A stretch of DNA of 64,000 nt from Buxus sempervirens. Lineage: Eukaryota; Streptophyta; Magnoliopsida; Buxales; Buxaceae. The notes under the pieces are model-generated. The model was not told where the DNA came from. It was given only the letters and a program-made list of their open reading frames with translations, and made no database searches. The DNA is taken from positions 58,511,915 through 58,575,914 of the forward strand of contig OX387183.1 in assembly GCA_947561395.2 (NCBI GenBank), read 5' to 3'. Shown piece by piece: positions 12,001 to 23,456 of this stretch; within the stretch, counting starts at the first letter, position 1, and each line of letters starts with the position of its first letter. Both the position numbers and the translations under genes were made by a program.

Positions 12001-15000
12001 TGGAAAGTAATTACAATTCAATCCCTGCTCGGGGGTGTAAGTACCATTAGAATACTTGGGTATTCCTTCTATGTTTAGGTTGTAAATTCCTGACCTCGTG
12101 ATGTCTGATGTCTAGGAGTCTTAGGTTGGAATATTGGAAGACATGAAGGTACAAGAAGACTTGCTCAACTAAATATGCTAACAGTCACAGGTAAATCACC
12201 TAGTTTGGACCTTGGGAAACTTCTAGGTTTGGTAAAATCAACTAAAGACTTATTGGAAAATCATTTTGGACTGAAAATTTAACAAATATAGTGCTAGAGA
12301 TTAACCCCACAATTAATCTTGGGTTTTGAAATTAAGATACCCGAGAGTGGCTTTCCACGGAAAATTATCAGGACTAGTCTCAGGATTAATCATGATTTGC
12401 GTTTATATGCCGCAAATTAATCAACCAAAATCACCATTAGATTTCCAGAGAAAAGTCTGGTCAATGACTCTAAATCAGGATTAATTGACAAAATTTGGCG
12501 ATTCGTCACAGACAAAACTAAGATTAATCTACATTCTGCGATTAATCTAAATCGGAAAATAGAGAAAATTCATTTGATGATTGATACTTTATCAAGTCAA
12601 AAGAAAGCATAATTCCATGTCATATGGAATCATGGAGCTAATTGCGGTTAGGAAGTAATGTATCTGTTTCATATCTATTGATAATCATACTCTAGGATCA
12701 GGGAACTTGCGTAAGAAGTTTCTGCCTATGAGGTAGTGTGACATGAACATCCCATCAGCATGATAAAGCTAGATAATATATGCAGTACTTATATGCAATG
12801 AATAAAATATTTTAAAACTATTGAACAAAATAATTATAAAATTGAAAGATGAAAAGATCTAGAAATCTGTATGTAATAACATGCTAAATCTGTATAAGAG
12901 AATAATAGCTTTAATTTAATTAAAAAATATACTTAAAACAACCGCAGAAGCAGATAGGGCACAGTGGGAAAATTAACACATCCGCAAATCACAAATAGAA
13001 TCACCAAAATATTCTCAGTCCATAACCATATCCAGGACCTGCATTACTGGAAGCCTCAACTCTATTTGATATTTTTTTCCCCTGATCACTCTTCACTTAT
13101 ATTGGATCTCCACTTCGTAAAGGCCACAAAACTCCTTGGTTCAAGTCATATAATGTGGGGGTAGTGTTTCTTCTGAAAATACCCTAATGCTCATTCCCAT
13201 TCCAAAAAACCACCACATACAAAGAGGAGAACTTGGAAGACATTTGTGTGTGCATGCATGCTTGTATATACATATATACTGACGAATATAATTTGTATAT
13301 CATGTTCTTACTCGAAAAGAAAATTGTAAGCATACATTAATTTTTTTAAAACCATAAAGAATAATCCCCTATAAAACCTCAGTACCTTGGCAAAGGGATT
13401 CATTATGCTGAGTTCAAGTAGCGAACTATTACTTTCACTTTTTGGCCATTTTAATAAATTATCAAATGATGTGCTTCATCTTCAATCTAAATCCAAGACA
13501 CTCCTAGTGGGTGTGCTGCCCTCTGATGCAGATAATTAACTTACAAAATCTTCCGTCTTGTCATCCACTGTATGAATTTTACTCTAAATCAAAGTCCCCA
13601 AATCCCAAAGAACATGAATCATATAAAACATATGTACCCAGCTTCACTAGAAAGAGAGACTAGGCACTTTCATCATCACAATACCACAACAAAATATTTG
13701 GTATCATCCACGCCTCATTATTGCCCACTCCAACCAATCTACACCCTATCCACAACTTCAAGCACAACGACAGGAAAAAATACAAGGAACTGGTTCTTCA
13801 AGATTTTTAACACAATTAACGTAATGTGGAACACAATTTACAGGCTGTGAAGGCTTAAAAGGACAAGACAAGCAGTCAAAACAAAAGCATCTTTTGAGGT
13901 CTAGGTCAACAGATGTCAAATAATATACAAATATAGGAAACCTGAATTCCATACTCACAACATTAATACGAAAAAGCATATTTTATAATATTATTCTCAG
14001 AAAGAGAGAATTTTCTCAGATGCATGCTAGACTAGATGGAAGTACTAAATTATGCCCCCAAAATATAAATACATTGACCAAAAATACAAGTGACAAAGAA
14101 GAAGAGGAAGGCAAGAAGTGTACAATTTGCAATAACTTAACATAGGTATGATGACATTACCTGAGCTGCAAGGCGTGTCCTCACAAGATCTAATGGATAT
14201 GTAGCAGATGCAGCTGTAATTCCAGCCAAACCACCACCTACCAGTCGTACAAAAAGGTCTGCAGTAATGTTTTCCCTATGACTTTCCAATCCTGGAATTG
14301 ATTGCAGTAACTGCAACAATAAAGCCAAGAGTGATTTAAGGATTGCACAAGCTAACAAGATAATCTACCACTGTAATTGTGTTGAACACTCCTATTAATT
14401 CACAGAATTCACAGAAAATGTTCACTAACATTCTTGTAGCGCTCATAAGAATAGAAGCTGACTGAAGAGTAAGGAAGGCGATGGGCAATTGTAACCATAT
14501 TCCCTTTCCAGAATGCTCTAAACCCTTCTTCATTAACAATACGTGAGGCCTCATGCCATATGCTAGCCTTGCTCAATGTTGCAGCATTACAGTGCATACC
14601 TTGTACCTAAAGAGATAATATGATAAGATCACGTCAAAAAAACAGCCAATACCAAGAGTGACTTCAATATTATACAAGGGGATGTCCAGAAAGTGTAGCA
14701 GCACATATAAAGATACATTTCAAGATGGAGTTATATCATGCTAAATATATTGTTAATAAGCAAGAAGCATCTGTGGATAAAACCAACTTCAATGTCCTGG
14801 AAGTACAAACTTTATTGCCCAAAAACACGTATGTTGGGCAGTGTTTCCAATCTATATCTTAGATGAAGAGCAGACTTTCCAAAACTCACTTCAAGTTGGA
14901 AGCATGGTTTTCAATCTGAAGAAATTGTGCTAAAAAAATTGGTCCATATCATACCAGCTGAAAAATATTTATTTCACAAGAAGCAATATTTGTTTTAATC

Positions 15001-18000
15001 AGCCCACACCAATTTGCCAACAAAATATAGCTTTGAATAGATAAAACAAGGACAAGGACAAATAATACAAGCATAATGAAAAATCACAATCATACATTAG
15101 GCCAGCTTGTATCAGTCAAGTGAAAAGAGTAGAATAGTTAAATGCTAAGTTAAATCTTGAAAAATACTTGATATAACAAACAAATATGAAAGAAAAAAAT
15201 ACACAGTTCTTCATACTCCTAATTTTATAAAGTTGCTAAACCTATGTGCCAAGAAATTCACATAATAAAAGGTTAAAGTAATGCCCCTCGGAGAAGATTT
15301 GAATCAAGACAAAATCAGAGTCAAGCTCCCCTGATCCCTATCATTTACATAAAAAAATGTTCAAACTGTTTACAATGACCAGAATTACACCAGATCCCTA
15401 TCGTTGGGGGATGCTTTTTGGCTCTCTTAGTGGTACACAGTTTGTGTACCCTTGTATATTTATTCTACTACTGTTATAATTCTTCCTTATTACCGATCAA
15501 AAAAAATGACCAGAATCACACCTTTTATATCACATTTTCGACCACTACCTTGTAGCATTAAATTTTGGCCATTTTTTGTGTGGAAAACCACCAGATACTG
15601 CACAATCAATTTTCTTGGTGGACCACACCCCACATTACATGCAAACATAATTATGCTTTGATGACTAAGTATGTAAAAGGTGAAGCGCAATGTCCATGAC
15701 CAGGTCTTGCCCCAAACCCAAGCAAACAAATTCATATGCACAGATCGAGAGCTCTAATAACCCCTACTTCCATCACCTCCCTACTCTGTATTGAAACATG
15801 ATCTCCTTAGCCATAAAAATAACATCATCCCATTGAAGAAATTTAAATCACCAGCAAGTGATTAATGACTACCAACTCTACAAGATCAATTTCTGACAAA
15901 AAGACCTAGCATTTATGCTACTAACTTCTTCTTCAGCTAACGCCAAGCAAGACAAGAAGATAATTTAAATATTCAATAAAGATTGGAAACTACATTAGTA
16001 TTTTTCCAACTGTGTTGGAATAACCAAATCGAAAAAAGAAATATATTTAAGAGGAAATAAAAATAGACAGACAACATCACGAAGAAAATAGAGAAATCCT
16101 CACACTAAATATGAAAGGAACATATCCTATGATCTTGAAAATTTAATAGCTTAGTTCCAAATCAATGGAGGTTACAGGTTTACAGGTATATGCAACAGGA
16201 AAAGCTACAGTGAAGACACTTCAATGAACTTCGCATGATTTTATTTAACAAAATGATGGAAACTCCTTTCTCATTACAGACAGATCACTTATTTTCAAAG
16301 TTTTTCTAGAAGCCTAAGATAGTGGTGTTATTTGGCATATATGTTTATCCTTCAGCAAGTTACATCCTGTTCCAAAGGACGGGGAATCAGTGGACAATAT
16401 TTTTCTCCATTGTGAGCTGATGCAGTAAATTTGGCTCTATCTTACCAGATCAATAGGCCTCAACTGGGTACTTCCAAAATCCATCACTAATTTGGCATTT
16501 CAGTGGAGATTTCCTATGTTAAAAGGGAAAGCGAATGTATCATGCAGTCTTCTATGCTTCAATTTGGTCTGTCTGGTTAGCAAGGAATAGGTGCATTTTT
16601 GAAGGCGAAGACATAAAGAAACAAAAGATCCTAGATGATATCATGGTGCTGATTTCAGCCTGGCCGTGCATTAAGAAGACATCAGGACTCCTAAGGATAT
16701 ATTGTCAGGCTGTGCTAACATTGTTGTTCAGGATTAGTTTGGCTTTGGTAGTTTAGTTTTTGTCTCCTGATTTATATGTTGTTTTATCTGGGGACCCATT
16801 TCTTATGGGTCCTCTGTCCTTCTGACATTCACTTTACTTAATACTCTTATTATTAACCATTAAAACAGGGACACATGCTGATCCAAAATATCCTATCTTT
16901 TTTTATGTATACAAATTTAGAAAAATATTGACTGGAGAACAAGCAAAAACTCATTGACCGCAAATCTCAGCTTTTGAGTATTTGATCCATCAATCCCTTA
17001 ACATATCAACAATAAATTTCTCCCAGGTTACTTGTGGTAGAATACGGCAGAAATGATTAAGGTTTAAAAGAAATATGTGCACAAACATTGGGGAAATAGG
17101 AAGCATTAGTAGAACTTTCACTTAAGTTCTACATGAGTAGAACTTACAACCACAATTACCATTACCTTTCACTACCTGCATTATTCATGCATTCTCTAGT
17201 CTTATCGGGGACAGAATGCCCCCGAGGCAGAGATCCTTACTCATCTGACAAGGGTGAGAGCTCACAGATATGGTCGTTGGACGCCGACAGTGATTTGGCA
17301 GTAGTGAATTTTTGGCTTTTGGATCCCCATATGTGGGCATGGAGACTCTCTCACTTTGTATGGTTGGTCAAACATTTGGCCCATGGTTTGAACATCTCAT
17401 TCAAAGATGTCCTAGCATCCTAGGTCAGGGAACCACTTGGCAAACAGTCTCATAATTGGTGGTTGTTTTTTTTTTTTTTTGGAGGGAGGGAGGGGGGAGA
17501 TTTATCGTCCTTGTTCACTAGCATTCTGACCAAGGACATGCTTTATATACCCACGTGTGGGTGTGTATCCATCTATGGTTACTCATTAGAATAGCAAGAT
17601 CTTGGTCCTGGATACCCTATTTTTAACAATGTATTTCACAGTTCTGGTTGTTTTGAGGCCCCGATTTACAACCCTTCAATATCTAAAAACCGGCATTTTA
17701 AACACTACTCGTGATTGAACATGAATATGGACTTGCTTCTCCAACCATTGCTGACATGAAACAGAAATCCAGAAGTTAACCTCATGTGCAATCTTTCTGG
17801 TTCCTGGTTACTAGTTTACCACAAATAACTTATCTCCACAAAACAAATCCTCCGTAAAATTTGTACAGACCTTACACAATCATGCAAACAAAAAAATGTT
17901 TGTGAAAATACAAACTAATAAAAACTCTTAACTAATCAAATCACAATAAAAATAAACAATAGAGTGGTGAAAATAAGGAAGAACATTAAATGAAGGAAAC

Positions 18001-18268
18001 AAAGCCGGATTAAGAGGGTAAAAACAACCTGAAAGAGAATAGTAAGGCGGGCGAGTGGCGCCGTACAGGTCTTACTAACAGCACCTGCGACGCCTCCTGC
18101 GAGAAGTTGAGATACTGTTCCGATCTGCGATTGCTGATGCAAAGATCGTTGCTGTTGTTGCTGCTCCACGAACTTTCGCGCACCGCCATCAACTATACTC
18201 GCATGGCCGGAATTGAGAGCCCTCTGCCCTCCTTCAACAACGACCCCAACCCGAGCTTCCGTTTGCAT
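9006..18268 (-). CDS. Mitochondrial substrate carrier family protein (seven exons, 349 aa)
   Basis: Exons on the minus strand: 18029-18268, 14430-14606, 14161-14310, 11783-11884, 11633-11703, 11440-11507, 9006-9247. They total 1050 nt, with GT-AG borders and agreeing phases. The product is a SLC25-type inner-membrane carrier of three repeats. After a Gln-rich N-terminus (residues 35-50) come LLAGGVAGAVSKTCTAPLARLT, then LVGGGLAGITAASATYPLDLVRTRL, then GSLSGIASSTATFPLDLVRRRMQ; the last two contain the canonical PxDxxRxR signature and the first the PLARLT variant. Each repeat ends with the (D/E)GxxxxxxG element, for example EEGFRAFWKG and EGLRGLYRG. Closest remembered relatives are Arabidopsis At3g53940/At2g37890, in the CoA/adenine-nucleotide-like branch; the substrate cannot be read from sequence. 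Introns reach 3.4 kb and hold LINE debris. Confidence 0.93.
9248..11439. other. Carrier intron 6, with an RTE-like repeat fragment
   Basis: 2.19-kb intron, AG acceptor at 9248-9249 and GT donor at 11438-11439 on the minus strand. At about 11035-11190 it carries a fragment containing CATAAGCCAGTTCCCACC, AGTGGGGTTGGCTA and CCATCCCGTTCTAT. The same repeat appears decayed at 40268-40345. This pattern is widespread in plant genomes near the 3' end of RTE-type LINEs. A 71-codon open frame at 10546-10761 is not supported. Confidence 0.6.
11885..14160. other. Carrier intron 3, nothing recognised
   Basis: 2.28-kb AT-rich intron between exons 14161-14310 and 11783-11884. No transposon domain or RNA gene is visible. 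A short TATATACATATATA tract lies near 13264-13280. Confidence 0.5.
15374..15523 (+). mobile_element. 5'-truncated LINE tail insertion with 18-bp target duplication
   Basis: An 18-bp word beginning AATGACCAGAAT lies at 15374-15391 and again, with one mismatch, at 15506-15523. Between them is about 114 bp ending in GATCAAAAAAAA, a poly(A)-type tail. The internal sequence (TTTTTGGCTCTCTTAGTGG, then TATATTTATTCTACTACTG) is like the 3' UTR of plant L1 elements. Target-site duplication plus poly(A) plus severe 5' truncation is diagnostic of target-primed reverse transcription. It lies in carrier intron 1, opposite to the gene. Confidence 0.8.
16370..16860 (+). mobile_element. L1-type LINE reverse-transcriptase C-terminal (zf-RVT) remnant
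   Basis: Plus-strand translation gives GESVDNIFLHCELMQ, a stop, IWLYLTRSIGLNWVLP...LAFQWRFP, then after a frameshift an open frame (16535-16756) with FYASIWSVWLARNRCIFEG. This is the zinc-binding/zf-RVT region that follows the reverse transcriptase in plant L1 polyproteins. The stop and frameshift show decay. It lies in carrier intron 1 antisense to the gene. A second remnant of the same type is in NPF intron 1. Confidence 0.75.
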
Positions 18269-19838
18269 CGTCTCTCCCGTTTTACCACTCTTATCTCCCT
18301 TCTATCCCTTGCCTTGCGGTGTTCAATATCTCTAAGCCCTAGATTTACAGAAACTTCTTAACCTGCCCGCTTAAGCTTTCAGAAACCCTAGAATTTGAAA
18401 TACCAATACAGAAGCCTATAAACAAGAACAACGCTTCCTATGGCAGGGATTTCAAAAGTTAAGCTCCAATAGATTTTTAGGGCAGAAAAATTTCAGCTTA
18501 AACCATGAATGCATCTCTTCCGGTAATATTCTGGAAAGGGAGAGACGTTAGCCTGCGCCGTAAAAGAAATCTGCCATTATTCTTTCCTTCGCGTGGTTTG
18601 AACGTAGAGAGAGTTCGGGCTTCTTTTCTTTTCTTCTCGGACTTGTGATACAGTACGTTGTCAAGCACACGTAGTGAAAACCGACCCTAACACGTCGTCG
18701 ATAAAGATAAATTTGAATTTTAGCCGTGACGGTGATCACAACATGTACGATGATCGGACGGTTCAATTCCCATAATCAAATTAACTTTTTACGTTGACGG
18801 TGAAGGGAGGTGAACCCTAGCCTGCGGCTTTTTACTTTTCTCATCAAACCCGACTAGGAGTTTGGAATACTCGAGCTCGGGAAAGACACTCTATGACAGG
18901 TCCTACCATAACTACAATACACTGCTTATTAAATAAAATAAAGGACGCGTGTAAAAGCGTTACTGATCTGATTATCTAAGCCTTCGATTAATAGGCTGGG
19001 GATCTGTGGGCCCTCACCTGTTGCTTTTTCTTATCCGTATTTAACCAATACTCAATCCGAATGTCACTGGCGAATATTCTCCGGGATATAGGATCATTCC
19101 AAAGTTGGGGATATAGAATCCGGGAATATCCTCCCGCTAAAACTTCCATTTTTTTTTCATATTAAATTATTAATGACTATAGTAATTTAGCAAAATTTGA
19201 CTCCAAGTCATACTTCATAAAATAAAATAAGATTAAATAACGATTTCTAAAATAATGAAAAATTAGTCATATTTTTTAAATATTATTCTTTTGAAATGTT
19301 AAAAGACCATATAGGATATAGATTTACGGGTCGGATCGGATGGAAAAACCAATGTGTTTGAACATCTAGATCAAACGGGTCATGGGGTTCTAATGTTTTC
19401 TGATAACATAGGTTACAATGTTACATAGAGAGTAATTCTACTAGAAGTTCAAAAACAAAATCTACGACTTTCTACTAATTTAAGAGCTCACAGGAAAATT
19501 GAGGAAGTACCCGGTTCGTTATGGAGGGCTACTTTGAGAGATGCTGCTGAGATCAAAAGCAAAACCACTTAACTCCCTGTTCATTCAAGTGCTATCAAGA
19601 ATATCTGCCTACATTTTGTTTGCTAAGTAGTTTTCTGTCAGAAAGTTTTTGATGATTTCATTGTCCTTGTGATAATATTATCTGAGAAGTGCTGAGCCTC
19701 ATCATATACACCCCTGGGAATTCATAAAGAAAACAAGGCCAACCATTTGTGATTACTTATAGTCATTCATTAATTACCTACGAATATAACATACTAATTA
19801 TATATAAACTGAGAAACAACAGGCACTCTCCTTGCTGC
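18269..19838. other. Intergenic between carrier 5' end and NPF 3' end
   Basis: Holds the promoter and 5' UTR of the carrier gene (from 18269 upward) and the 3' UTR of the NPF gene (just below 19839). A small minus-strand open frame at 18548-18766 has no family. No repeats of note. Confidence 0.5.
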
Positions 19839-22800
19839 TCAATTGCATCTGCTTCTGAACTGGTCATCTGAAGCCATGAGTTCGGTCCCTTCACCCTTGT
19901 AGCAATCATCAACAGCTATTCTTCTCTGGACAATCTTGTAAGAGTACCTCTTAGCCAAGAACACATACACACATAAATTTACCCCGTAAATGGCTGCCAA
20001 GAACCAGTAGAAATAGTCCAAGCGGCTGTCCCTCAAGTCCTTACCGAACCAACTCCTCCCAACCTTCTCAGTGATGTGATCCACAATTTCTATCAAGAGG
20101 CTACTGAGGAAACTCCCGACACCAATTGTACTAAGGAAGAAAGCTATACCTAAGCTTCTCATTGAATCAGGAACTTGGTCATAGAAGTACTCTTGTAAGC
20201 CTACTAGTGTAAATCCGTCTCCTATTCCAAGCATCACGAATTGTGGTATTAACCAGAAGACACTCATATGGATACTACCTGTCCACCTTCCATGTACAAT
20301 TTCCCTCTCTGCAATTCTTAGCCTCTTTCGTTCAACTAAAGCAGCAACGGCCATTGACAGAACTGAGAATCCCATACCAACACCAATTCTCTGGAGGATA
20401 CTGATGCCTCTTTCATTGCCCATTGTTCGTCTTAGTACAGGTACAAGAATCTTTTCATAGATGCAAATGGAGACCATCATTGCAATTGCACCAAGAGAGT
20501 ACATGGAAGCTGCGGGGATCTCAAAGTTTCGACCAATCTTTCGGTTCATTGTACTACTTTGTTTTGTGAAGAAGGATGCTTGGGCTACACATGATCCGAA
20601 TATCAATGAAGTTAACCATATGGGGACCATGTTGAGAATAAGTTTCATTTCTTCAACTTGTGTCACTGTTGCAAGCCTCCATGGATTTTGCTGCTTCTGA
20701 TCAACTGATCTATCTTCCTTATCTTCATTGTATTCAACGATTGCAGCTTTGTCGAGAAATCTGAAATGCATTAGGCCACGTTTACACTTTATGTTTGTAT
20801 AACTAATAAAACCCAAAATAAAGAGAAGGTTACTTGGTTACCTAAGCTTACTAGTACGGCATAGAAGCCTTCCTTGGGTTCTTTGTGACTTGGGGACCTC
20901 ATACAATTGAGCTGGGTTGGCAGGGGAAGGAAGATTTCTCTTGGCCATGGCTGCAACTAAAACCTGCAACATGGGAGTTAAGGGGCTCCCATTTGGTGCC
21001 CTGTAACGGTAATATGGTTTTCCAACATAAAATATAACAAGCCCAATTGCCATAACTGCAGTTAGAATGATACTCGCAATACCCCAGCCCACATAATCTT
21101 GCACATAAACAATCACAGTTACACCAAGCAAGTGACCTAAGGTAAGTACTAAATTCCACAAGTTGAAGTAGGACATTTTCTTCTTCCTTTCTTTGGAGTG
21201 ATCATCATCGAACTGATCTGCCCCAAAACTCTCCAATGAGGGTTTGTATCCTCCAGTTCCTACAGAAATCAAGTACAAGGCAAGAAAGAAGACCACTTCA
21301 TGAGCCTTTCTGGGTTTGTAACATATGTCCATGTCACAAGGCTTTAAGCTTGGAACGAGCTGAGACATTGTGAGAAGGCATAAACCCTGTCAAAAAAATT
21401 AATAGGAAAAATAAAAATATTTTGGTCATTTATTTCCCCCTAAGTTGGCCTAAAGTGTAACTCACTAGCTTGTGCCATTATTTAAAATAGCTATGAGCTT
21501 TCAAACTAGAAAATTATAATACCAAAAGATAGACAGCAGATGAAATCAAGACAGTGCAGAACCGCCCCATGTATGCATCAGCAATGAATCCTCCGACCAG
21601 AGGCATCACCGTCGAAACACCTGACCAGTAGTTTACACCTTTTGCTGCTGTTTTGAGGTCTTGATGGATGATTTTGGTGAGGTAGGTGATCAGATTTGAT
21701 GAAATTGAAAAGTAACTCAATCTTTCACTGAATTCTATTACTGCTCAAAGATAGAAGTACAATCATATAGATAAATGTTAGTATGAATACTTAGGGATGT
21801 CCTTGGATGCAGGGTTCAGAAATGGAACTTCACCAATAGAATGACTCCATAGTTATAAAACTAGAAAACTAGCCATGCTTAAGGAGCACATTGGGCCCTG
21901 AAATTTGTCAGATAGGACGTGCGTGTCAGCTTGATTAAATGATCAGGATCATTTGATTTTATCACGTTATTTTTTTTTTTGATGAGTAATGAAGCTTTCA
22001 TTTGATCAAAAGAAGAAGGTAGGGAACCCCACAAGAAGTGGGATCACCCCAAAGTACAAGATGAACCAAAAAACATAAACATATAAAAATATACTCTAAG
22101 GGGTATCAACATATAACAAGCTACATCAAAAAGCCCCACCAAAAAGATATACCACCAGACCACCCCATACTACATATAGATTAAAGTCATCCAATTCCCG
22201 ACGATATCCATAGATGAATATGAGTCGAAATCCTTCTGCCCTGATGCCCAAAAAGCTGTCAATGAAATCACTTGGTCCACCACATAAGATCTTCGCACCA
22301 CCTCACCTTAAAAAATGCTCCTATTTCGCACCCGCCATATTGTCCATAAAGTAGCAAAAAACGCTCCCCTGTAAAGTTTTCTCCCTAGTCTACCAAAGCC
22401 CATGAATCTCCACTGGAAAGCTAACTCACGTACGGTGTATGGTAATACCCAACTTACATTTCCTAAATTGAGCATATGTCTCCATACATGATCAGCAACA
22501 GAGATGATTGGTAACTATTGAGAAAACCCAGTCAAAGTTATGCAATGGAATATGATACTAAGATGATTGGTAACTTTCCCACTAATTTAACCTTTTAGCA
22601 TGGAGATTCTGTTTTACTGGAGACCCTAATTTTCCATTTCATAGTTGTGTACACTTTCCAGGTGTTAGATTAGAGGACTTAAGGGACTCGGGTAGATTCT
22701 TAATTACCAGAACATAAGACCTTTTTCTTCATCAAAGTCAAACCAGACTGTAACACATCATACCTATTCCCAAGCTTTATACATTTTCAGGCTTTTCCAA

Positions 22801-23456
22801 TTCTAAAAGGACAAGCCTCAAATAATCCCCATACTTCTTGTGACACAGGCTCCTACTATGGTTAAGTTTAACTATCAGTTTGAAATCACACATGTAGGCC
22901 TTTTGTATAATGTTAGGCTGAAAACTATCCAAATTGATATCAATATATGTTTAAATGAATCAATAACTCTTGATTAGATGTTCATCTGTGGTGGTGTATG
23001 GGACTGTTTGGTACATACAAATGAGGAAATTGAATTACAGAAGTGGACTTTTTCGGCTCAATTTAAACTAAAAACCACCTAAAACCCAGTAAAGAAAACC
23101 CTTCTTTTAATCCTCTTTACATCTATCTGCCATGAGAATCAGAACTCTGTTTGAGCAACCATTCATAATTATAGTCATTAGACGCTGTTGCTACTTTTGT
23201 TTTGATGAATGGATTAATAGCTTCAGTAAATAGTGATTTTTGAAGGCATGCAGACAATTTGAACACTCAAACAGATTTTCAAAGGCATGAATGGGCTTTG
23301 CTTTTATTTATGATAATTACCTATAATGAAAAGCGAGGCTTTCCACACGCCTGTAGAGGCTCGGAGAGGAGCCCTTCCGTTGTGATCCACAGATGAATCA
23401 TAAACCCATTGCTCTTCATCAGCTTCTTCTGATTCCCCTCTATTTGTCTTCTGCAT
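19839..23456 (-). CDS. NRT1/PTR FAMILY (NPF5-type) proton-coupled transporter, four exons, 606 aa
   Basis: Exons on the minus strand: 23321-23456, 21523-21740, 20842-21386, 19839-20760. The sum is 1821 nt with agreeing phases and GT-AG borders. This is a major-facilitator (POT/PTR2) transporter of the plasma membrane or tonoplast; the family moves nitrate, peptides, hormones or glucosinolates, and the substrate cannot be read here. Exon 1 supplies WKASLFII. Exon 2 opens with VIEFSERLSYFSISSNLITYL, containing the ExxER proton-coupling motif of TM1. Exon 3 has GTGGYKPSLESFGADQFDDD, the family signature, and a TM5-TM6 stretch ending QDYVGWG. Exon 4 carries the second half, TM7-TM12, with PQFVMLGIGDGFTLVGLQEYFYDQVPDSMRSLG. 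The length is normal. The closest remembered group is NPF5.10-5.16. The start is the first ATG before WVYDSSVDHNG. Confidence 0.92.
21741..23320. other. NPF intron 1 (1580 bp)
   Basis: Minus-strand donor GTAATTATC at 23312-23320 and acceptor GAGCAG just above 21740. It contains the LINE fragment at 21970-22500 and a repeated word AGATGATTGGTAACT near 22502 and 22562. The rest is unremarkable. Confidence 0.7.
21970..22500 (-). mobile_element. L1-type LINE 3' fragment with poly(A) inside NPF intron 1
   Basis: On the minus strand the piece reads SVADHVWRHML...VSWVLPYTVRELAFQWRFM...YRGAFFATLWTIWRVRNRSIF, a stop, then a non-coding tail, and ends in a run of 11 A (T run at 21970-21980 on plus). 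This is the zf-RVT tail of a plant L1. The WVLP...LAFQWRF block is shared with the remnant at 16370-16860, so both derive from related L1 lineages. It has the same orientation as the host gene. I found no clear target duplication. Confidence 0.75.

Noticed and set aside
17133-17423. 96-codon frame in carrier intron 1
   Set aside because: No motif; intronic and antisense to the host gene.
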